NCBI RefSeq assembly: GCF_000955955.1
Contig: NZ_JYJG01000010.1
Span: forward strand, 1-48,638
Source of the DNA: Lentzea aerocolonigenes
GTDB lineage: Bacteria; Actinomycetota; Actinomycetes; Mycobacteriales; Pseudonocardiaceae
DNA: 48,638 nt
Reading direction: 5' to 3'
Positions 43,570-48,638 of the stretch are shown piece after piece. The translations under genes and the position numbers were made by a program. Within the stretch, counting starts at the first letter, position 1. Every line of letters starts with the position of its first letter. Under the pieces are notes generated by a model. It had not been told where the DNA came from. It saw only the letters and a list, made by a program, of their open reading frames with translations, and made no database searches.

Positions 43570-45246
43570 ATGGGTGAACTCGCCGGTAACTTCGATGTCG
43601 TCATCGTCGGCTCCGGGTTCGGTGGCAGCGTGGCCGCGCTCCGCCTGACCGAGAAGGGCTACCGCGTCGCTGTCCTGGAGGCAGGTCGCAGGTTCGCCGA
43701 CGACGAGTTCGCCAAGACCAGCTGGAACCTGCGGAAGTACCTGTGGGCGCCGCAGCTCAAGTGCTTCGGCATCCAGCGCATCCACCTCCTGCGCAACGTC
43801 ATGGTGCTGGCCGGCGCGGGCGTCGGCGGGGGCAGCCTCGTCTACGCCAACACGCTGTACCGGCCGCTCAAGCCGTTCTACGAGGACCGGCAGTGGGCGC
43901 ACATCACCGACTGGCAGGACGAGCTGGAGCCGTTCTACGACCAGGCGAGCCGCATGCTGGGTGTCGTCACGAACCCCACGACGACCCCGAGCGACGTCGT
44001 CATGCAGAAGGTCGCGAAGGACATGGGCGTCGAGGACAGCTACCACGCCACGCCCGTCGGGGTGTTCTTCGGCGAGCCGGGAAAGCCCGCCGACGACCCG
44101 TACTTCGGTGGCGCCGGGCCGCAGCGCACGGGCTGCACCGAGTGCGGCAGCTGCATGTCCGGCTGCCGGGTCGGAGCCAAGAACACGCTGGTCAAGAACT
44201 ACCTGTACCTCGCGGAGAAGCTCGGCGCGAAGGTCTTCCCGCTCACCACGGTCACCCAGCTGCAGCAAACAGACGGCAAGTGGACCGTCGACACCAAGAT
44301 GACCGGTGGACGGGCCACCAGGACCTTCACCGCGGACCAGGTCGTCATCGCCGCCGGCACCTGGGGCACCCAGCAGCTGCTGCACAAGGCGAAGGCGACC
44401 ACCTTGCCGAAGATCTCGGGCAAGCTCGGCGAGCTCACCCGCACCAACTCCGAGTCGATCATCGGGGCCGCGCGGTACACCGTCGACCCGCAGAACGACT
44501 TCACCAAGGGCGTCGCGATCACCAGCTCCATCCACCCCGACGAGATCACGCACATCGAGCCGGTCCGGTACGGCAAGGGCAGCAACGCCATGGGGCTGCT
44601 GCAAACCCTCGCCACGGACGGCGCGATGAGCACCCCGCGGTGGCTGCAGTTCATCAAGCAGGCGGTCAGGCACCCGTTGAGGTTGCTGAGGCTGCTGAGC
44701 GTGCACCGGTGGAGCGAGCGGACCGTGATCCTGCTGGTCATGCAGAGCCTCGACAACTCCATCACCACGTTCCTCAAACGCGGAAAGCTCACCAGCAAGC
44801 AGGGGCACGGTGAGCCCAACCCGGCGTTCATCCCGGCCGGACACGAGGCGAACCTGCTGGCCGCCAAGCACATCGACGGCATGGCGGGTGGTACGTGGGG
44901 TGAGCTGTTCAACATCCCGCTGACCGCGCACTTCATCGGCGGCTGTGCGATCGCGGCCAGTGAAGAAGAAGGCGTGATCGACCCGTACCACCGGGTCTTC
45001 AACTACCCCGGACTGTCCGTTGTGGACGGTGCGGCGATCAGTGCCAACCTCGGCGTGAACCCGAGCCTCACCATCGCCGCGCAGGCCGAGCGGGCGTTCT
45101 CGCTGTGGCCGAACAAGGGCGAACAGGACGAACGGCCGGAGCAGGGCCAGAAGTACAAGCGCATCAACCCGGCGAAGCCGAAGAACCCGGCGGTTCCCGA
45201 TCAAGCTCCAGCCGCATTGCGGTTGCCGATCGTGAAGGCCTCCTGA
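43570..45246 (+). CDS. choD: GMC oxidoreductase, ChoD-like
   Basis: This 558-residue FAD enzyme starts at ATG 43570. The dinucleotide fold is DVVIVGSGFGGSVAALRLTEKG, with GAGVGGGSLVYANTL and the C-terminal HFIGGCAIAASEEEGVIDPYHR and VDGAAISANLGVNPSLTIAA. It matches the M. tuberculosis choD family and position after guaB3. Function as a cholesterol oxidase is not certain: members of this family may act on other sterols or alcohols. Residues C189, C192, C195 and C199 form C-x2-C-x2-C-x3-C, a ferredoxin-like cluster motif inside the flavoprotein. There is no signal peptide. Confidence 0.85.
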   Translation: MGELAGNFDVVIVGSGFGGSVAALRLTEKGYRVAVLEAGRRFADDEFAKTSWNLRKYLWAPQLKCFGIQRIHLLRNVMVLAGAGVGGGSLVYANTLYRPLKPFYEDRQWAHITDWQDELEPFYDQASRMLGVVTNPTTTPSDVVMQKVAKDMGVEDSYHATPVGVFFGEPGKPADDPYFGGAGPQRTGCTECGSCMSGCRVGAKNTLVKNYLYLAEKLGAKVFPLTTVTQLQQTDGKWTVDTKMTGGRATRTFTADQVVIAAGTWGTQQLLHKAKATTLPKISGKLGELTRTNSESIIGAARYTVDPQNDFTKGVAITSSIHPDEITHIEPVRYGKGSNAMGLLQTLATDGAMSTPRWLQFIKQAVRHPLRLLRLLSVHRWSERTVILLVMQSLDNSITTFLKRGKLTSKQGHGEPNPAFIPAGHEANLLAAKHIDGMAGGTWGELFNIPLTAHFIGGCAIAASEEEGVIDPYHRVFNYPGLSVVDGAAISANLGVNPSLTIAAQAERAFSLWPNKGEQDERPEQGQKYKRINPAKPKNPAVPDQAPAALRLPIVKAS

Positions 45247-45258
45247 CACGGTGGAGGC

Positions 45259-46230
45259 ATGGCCAAAAAGCCGCCGAAGAAGCCTTTCGCCTCCAGCGCC
45301 GACCTCGCCCCGAAGGACGAGGTGTTCGTCGAGCTCGCCGACGGCGTCTACACCCTGACCGCCGAAGGCGACCCCAACGTCGGGGCGATCGAGGCCGAGG
45401 ACTTCCTGATCTGCTTCGAAGCCCGCGCCACCCCGGCGGCAGCACGACGGTGGCTCGCACAGCTCAGAAAGCACACGGACAAGCCCGTCCGGTATCTCGT
45501 GCTCAGCCACTACCACGCCGTCCGCACGCTCGGTGCCAGCGCGTTCGACGCCCAGGAGATCGTCGCGCACGAGATGACGCGGGTGCTGATCGCCGAACGC
45601 GGGCAGCAGGACTGGGAGAGCGAGTTCGGCCGCATGCCGCGGCTCTTCGAGCAGCCGGAGGAGATCCCGGGGCTGACCTGGCCGACGCTCACGTTCTCGG
45701 ACCGCATGAGCATCCCGCTCGGCGAGGACCGCGGCGACCTGTTGCTGCAGCACCTCGGCCGCGGGCACACGGCCGGCGACATCGTGGCGTGGCTGCCGCA
45801 GCAACGCATCCTCTTCGCCGGTGATCTGGTCGAGTCGCAGGCCGCGCTCTACACCGGCGACGCGTTCCACGACGAGTGGGCGACGTCCACTTTGGACGAG
45901 ATCGCGGACCTCGGCGTGGAGGTGCTCGTCGGCGGACGCGGCAAGGTCGCCCGTGACCGCTTGGAGGTCGAGGCCGCGATCGAGCAGAGCAGGCACTTCC
46001 TCAACGAGCTGCGCCGCACGGTCGGCGGAGTGCACGCCGAGGGAGGCACGCTCAAGCAGGCCTTCGAACTCGCGCACGAGACCCTCGAACCCCGCTACGG
46101 ACGCTGGCCGATCTTCGAGCACTGCCTGCCGTTCGACGTGAAGCGCTACTGGGACGAGTGCGACGGCAAGGACTGGCCGGACATCTGGACCGCGGAACGC
46201 GACCGCGCGGTCTGGGACGCCCTGCAATGA
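45259..46230 (+). CDS. MBL-fold protein with degenerate HxHxDH motif
   Basis: This 323-residue protein starts at ATG 45259 (ribosome site ggagg, closely spaced). The beta-lactamase fold shows the first motif as LSHYHAVRTLGAS: H84 and H86 are kept, but the Asp and second-site His are V88 and R89. The later LGRGHTAGDIVAWLP and ILFAGDLVE carry the third His and bridging Asp. It probably binds one metal, or works differently from standard hydrolases. It is coupled to the next gene by ATGA. With its neighbours it may act on an aromatic or sterol intermediate (inference). Confidence 0.82.
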   Translation: MAKKPPKKPFASSADLAPKDEVFVELADGVYTLTAEGDPNVGAIEAEDFLICFEARATPAAARRWLAQLRKHTDKPVRYLVLSHYHAVRTLGASAFDAQEIVAHEMTRVLIAERGQQDWESEFGRMPRLFEQPEEIPGLTWPTLTFSDRMSIPLGEDRGDLLLQHLGRGHTAGDIVAWLPQQRILFAGDLVESQAALYTGDAFHDEWATSTLDEIADLGVEVLVGGRGKVARDRLEVEAAIEQSRHFLNELRRTVGGVHAEGGTLKQAFELAHETLEPRYGRWPIFEHCLPFDVKRYWDECDGKDWPDIWTAERDRAVWDALQ

Positions 46231-47480
46231 AACCGGTGCTCGTCGTCGGCGCCGGGCCGGTGGGGATGACCGCCGCGCTGTTCCTCGCGAAAGCCGGCGT
46301 GCCGAGCGTGATCCTGGAGAAAGCCACCGGCAGGCAACAACAGGGCAGCCGATCGATCTGCGTGCAGCGCGACGTCCTGGAGATCCTCGAACGGATCGGC
46401 GTCGGCCAGGCCGTCGCCGACGCGGGCGTCACCTGGTACACCGGCCGCACCTACTACCGCGACCGCGAGGTGCTGACCCTGACCTTCCCGGAGGCCGAGG
46501 GTTTCCCGCCGTTCGTGAACACCCCGCAGACCGTCGTCGAGCAGCTGCTGGAAGAACGCGTCCGCCAGGAACCGCTCATCGAGCTCCGCTACGGCCACGC
46601 GCTCGAAAGCCTGACCCAGGACGACGAAGGAGTGTCCACAAAGGATCTGCAAGCCAGCCACTGCATCGCGGCCGACGGCGTGCACTCGACGGTCAGGCAG
46701 CTGCTGAACATCCCGTTCGAGGGCTTGTCGTTCGACGACAGGTTCATCATCGCCGACGTTCGCGTTGACCTGGACTTCGAGACACCGGAACGCCGCTTCT
46801 ACTTCGACCCGCCGTGGAACCCAGGCCGTCAGGTTCTCCTGCACCCGCAACCGAACGGCGTCTGGCGGATCGACTGGCAGGTCGCGGAGGACGTCGAGCT
46901 CACCGACGACCGCATCCGCGCGATCGTCGGCGACAAGCCGTACGAGGTGGTCTGGCAGTCGACCTACCGCTTCCACCAGCGCCGCGCCGGTACGTTCAGG
47001 AAGGGCAGGATCCTGCTCGCGGGCGACGCCGCGCACGTGATGAGCCCGTTCGGCGCCCGCGGCCTGAACTCGGGGATCTGCGACGCCGACAACGCCGCGT
47101 GGAAGATCGCCGCCGACCGCAACGGCGAGGCGGGCCCGAATCTCCTCGACTCCTACGACGCCGAACGCGGGCGAGCCGCCGACGAGAACCTCCGCATCAC
47201 CGGCGACACCATGCGATTCCTGGTGCCGGGCAACGAAGAAGAGCGCATCCACCGGCAGAAAGCGCTCGAGTCCGGCGAAGGCATCGACTCGGGCAAGCCC
47301 TTCACGCCGTCGACGTACGAGAACTCCCCGCTCACCACGGACGGCGGCGAGCTCGTCCCGAACTCCCGCACCGCCGGTCCCGGCTTCCAGATCAGAGACG
47401 GCCGGCTGATCAGACCGGATGGGCACGTTGCCGCACGGCGTTGCGACGATCGGGTGAAGCGACGCGCACTCGGGTGGTGA
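46227..47480 (+). CDS. FAD-dependent monooxygenase (PheA/TfdB/MhpA type)
   Basis: This 417-residue protein starts at ATG 46227, overlapping the previous stop. The N-terminal FAD fold is VLVVGAGPVGMTAALFLAKAG. The second FAD/NADPH motif is CIAADGVHSTVRQLL, and GRILLAGDAAHVMSPFGARG binds the ribityl chain. The substrate domain is typical of aromatic-ring hydroxylases. The C-terminus after LIRPDGHVAAR is short and basic (CDDRVKRRALGW). The thioredoxin-like domain of larger members is absent. Coupling to the MBL-fold gene suggests a common catabolic or tailoring pathway. Confidence 0.85.
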   Translation: MKPVLVVGAGPVGMTAALFLAKAGVPSVILEKATGRQQQGSRSICVQRDVLEILERIGVGQAVADAGVTWYTGRTYYRDREVLTLTFPEAEGFPPFVNTPQTVVEQLLEERVRQEPLIELRYGHALESLTQDDEGVSTKDLQASHCIAADGVHSTVRQLLNIPFEGLSFDDRFIIADVRVDLDFETPERRFYFDPPWNPGRQVLLHPQPNGVWRIDWQVAEDVELTDDRIRAIVGDKPYEVVWQSTYRFHQRRAGTFRKGRILLAGDAAHVMSPFGARGLNSGICDADNAAWKIAADRNGEAGPNLLDSYDAERGRAADENLRITGDTMRFLVPGNEEERIHRQKALESGEGIDSGKPFTPSTYENSPLTTDGGELVPNSRTAGPGFQIRDGRLIRPDGHVAARRCDDRVKRRALGW

Positions 47481-47526
47481 TCTCGGCGCAGGACAACCCA
47501 CGATCGGAGCCGGGGGTGTTTCTGCC

Positions 47527-48638
47527 ATGGGGATCAACAGGCGAACTTTCTTGCAGGGGACCGCGCTCGCCGTCACGGGTCTGGGGATGAGCTCGGGCAC
47601 GGCCGTCGCGGACACGAACTGGGCCAAGCTGCGCAAACGCCTCGGTGACCGGCTCGTGCTGCCGCAGGACGCGGGCTACGACCAGCTCCGGTTGCCGTAC
47701 AACCACGTCTACGCGAACCGCAGGCCGGCCGCGATCGCGCGGTGCGTCAGTCCTCAGGACGTCCAGGCGTGCCTGGACTTCGCGTCGCACGAACGCATCC
47801 CGATCGCCGCGCGCAGCGGAAAGCACAGCTACGCGGGCTACTCGGTGCCGGAACACGGCCTTGTCGCCGACCTCGGAGGCATGGCGGACGTGCGGGTCGA
47901 CGGCAGTTCCGCGCGGGTCGGTGCCGGCGCCAGGCTGATCGACGTCTACGAGGGGATCGGCGGCGCGGGCCGGGCACTGCCCGCCGGCTCGTGCGGCACG
48001 GTCGGCATCGGCGGGCTCACGCTCGGCGGCGGCATCGGCGTGATCGGCCGCAAGTACGGCCTGACCTGCGACCACCTGACCAGCGCCAGGATCGTCACGC
48101 CGGACGGCTGCCACCGCACGGTGTCAGCGCATGAGGAGCCCGACCTGTTCTGGGCGCTGCGCGGTGGCGGCGGCGGCAACTTCGGCATCGTCACGTCGTT
48201 CACGTTCCGCACCGATCCCGCGCCGGACCTCGCGGTGTTCAGCCTCCAGTACCCGGCAGGCGCGACGGCCGACGTGTTCGACGCCTGGCAGGAGTGGATC
48301 GCCACGACCCCGGACGAGCTGTGGTCCGGCTGCGGCATCACGGCGACGGGCGCGCTGTCCACGATCGGGTTCGACGGCACCTACGTCGGCCAGGCGAAGG
48401 ACCTGCACAGGCTGCTCGACCGCATGCCGCCCGGCGGTGAGCGGACGGTGCGGGAGATGACCTACCTGGAGGCCATGCGCTTCTTCGCGGGCCCTGCGGA
48501 CGACCCCGGCACGGCGTTCGTCGCGTCGTCCCGGATGCTGCGCCACCGCGTCCGTGGCAAGCGGATCGCCGAACTGGTGGACGGCCAGCGCGACGGTTTC
48601 CTGCAGCTCGACTCGTGGGGCGGCGCGCTCAGCAGGGT
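47527..48638 (+). CDS. Tat-exported BBE-type FAD-linked oxidase (3' truncated by window edge)
   Basis: The frame is open from ATG 47527 to the window end (at least 370 residues). The N-terminus MGINRRTFLQGTALAVTG is a twin-arginine signal. The PCMH FAD domain shows ARSGKHSYAGYSV with H100 and PAGSCGTVGIGGLTLGGGIG with C156. In berberine-bridge enzymes these positions carry a double covalent link to FAD. FWALRGGGGGNFGIVTSFTF is the family signature. Such secreted oxidases act on sugars, alkaloids or polyketides; the substrate is unknown. The 46-base gap to the monooxygenase suggests co-transcription. Confidence 0.85.
   Translation, partial: MGINRRTFLQGTALAVTGLGMSSGTAVADTNWAKLRKRLGDRLVLPQDAGYDQLRLPYNHVYANRRPAAIARCVSPQDVQACLDFASHERIPIAARSGKHSYAGYSVPEHGLVADLGGMADVRVDGSSARVGAGARLIDVYEGIGGAGRALPAGSCGTVGIGGLTLGGGIGVIGRKYGLTCDHLTSARIVTPDGCHRTVSAHEEPDLFWALRGGGGGNFGIVTSFTFRTDPAPDLAVFSLQYPAGATADVFDAWQEWIATTPDELWSGCGITATGALSTIGFDGTYVGQAKDLHRLLDRMPPGGERTVREMTYLEAMRFFAGPADDPGTAFVASSRMLRHRVRGKRIAELVDGQRDGFLQLDSWGGALSR

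Overview
The window is high-GC actinobacterial DNA with GTG/ATG starts and overlapping operons. Gene content and order match the conserved block that in Mycobacterium tuberculosis runs from esxU/esxT (ESX-4) through rplM-rpsI-glmM, glmS, alr-tsaE-tsaB-rimI-tsaD-groES-groEL1, whiB3, sigD-rsdA, guaB2-guaB3 to choD. That comparison is from memory. Tandem AfsR-type regulators, a WhiD/BldM pair and the sequence style point to Pseudonocardiales (Lentzea/Saccharothrix-like). The genus is inference. No rRNA, tRNA, CRISPR array or insertion sequence was seen.

Layout. (1) 1-7290: three tandem SARP/AfsR-type regulators (BTAD, NB-ARC, TPR), the first cut by the window edge. (2) 7378-10412: part of a type VII secretion (ESX-4-like) locus, with an Hsp70-like membrane protein, a coiled-coil protein with an acidic tail, EsxU-like and EsxT-like. 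(3) 10670-13130: rplM-rpsI, a strong terminator, then glmM. (4) 13153-17134: an inserted second type VII-related module with a TatA-like small membrane protein, an EspC-like protein, a 922-residue WXG/Ca-binding-repeat protein and a second acidic-tail coiled-coil protein. Convergent to it are a proline-rich membrane protein and an alpha/beta hydrolase. (5) 18826-24756: glmS (with a DasR-type operator), nnr, alr, alpha/beta hydrolase, tsaE. (6) 24820-26573: a small secreted protein with a duplicated Trp/Cys unit and a reverse-strand matB, both interrupting the tsa operon. (7) 26648-28831: tsaB-rimI-tsaD. (8) 28835-30729: intact phoD and a broken phoD copy. (9) 30782-32898: CIRCE, groES, groEL1 with a His-rich tail. 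(10) 32953-37732: whiB3/whiD-type gene, CarH-like MerR regulator, a TPR-like protein, BldM-like pseudo-receiver regulator, sigD and rsdA. (11) 37801-39329: a nucleotidyltransferase/HTH pair resembling an AbiE-type toxin-antitoxin system, with a palindrome over its start. (12) 39381-43414: DUF5319 protein, guaB, guaB3, two small membrane proteins. (13) 43570-48638: a redox group with ChoD-like GMC oxidoreductase, MBL-fold protein, FAD monooxygenase and a Tat-exported BBE-type flavin oxidase that runs off the end.

How it works together. The backbone serves ribosome assembly, cell-wall precursor supply (GlmS and GlmM to UDP-GlcNAc, Alr to D-Ala), tRNA t6A synthesis (TsaB/D/E), chaperonin function, purine synthesis and developmental regulation (WhiB/BldM/SigD). 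The accessory parts are the type VII module at 13.6-17.1 kb, the toxin-antitoxin-like pair, the regulator array, the secreted repeat protein and the redox cluster. The most notable unexplained signals are a shared promoter-like element, GGAACCG-N15-CGTCGGA, upstream of both type VII transcription units, and a shared acidic C-terminal tail on two proteins of those units.
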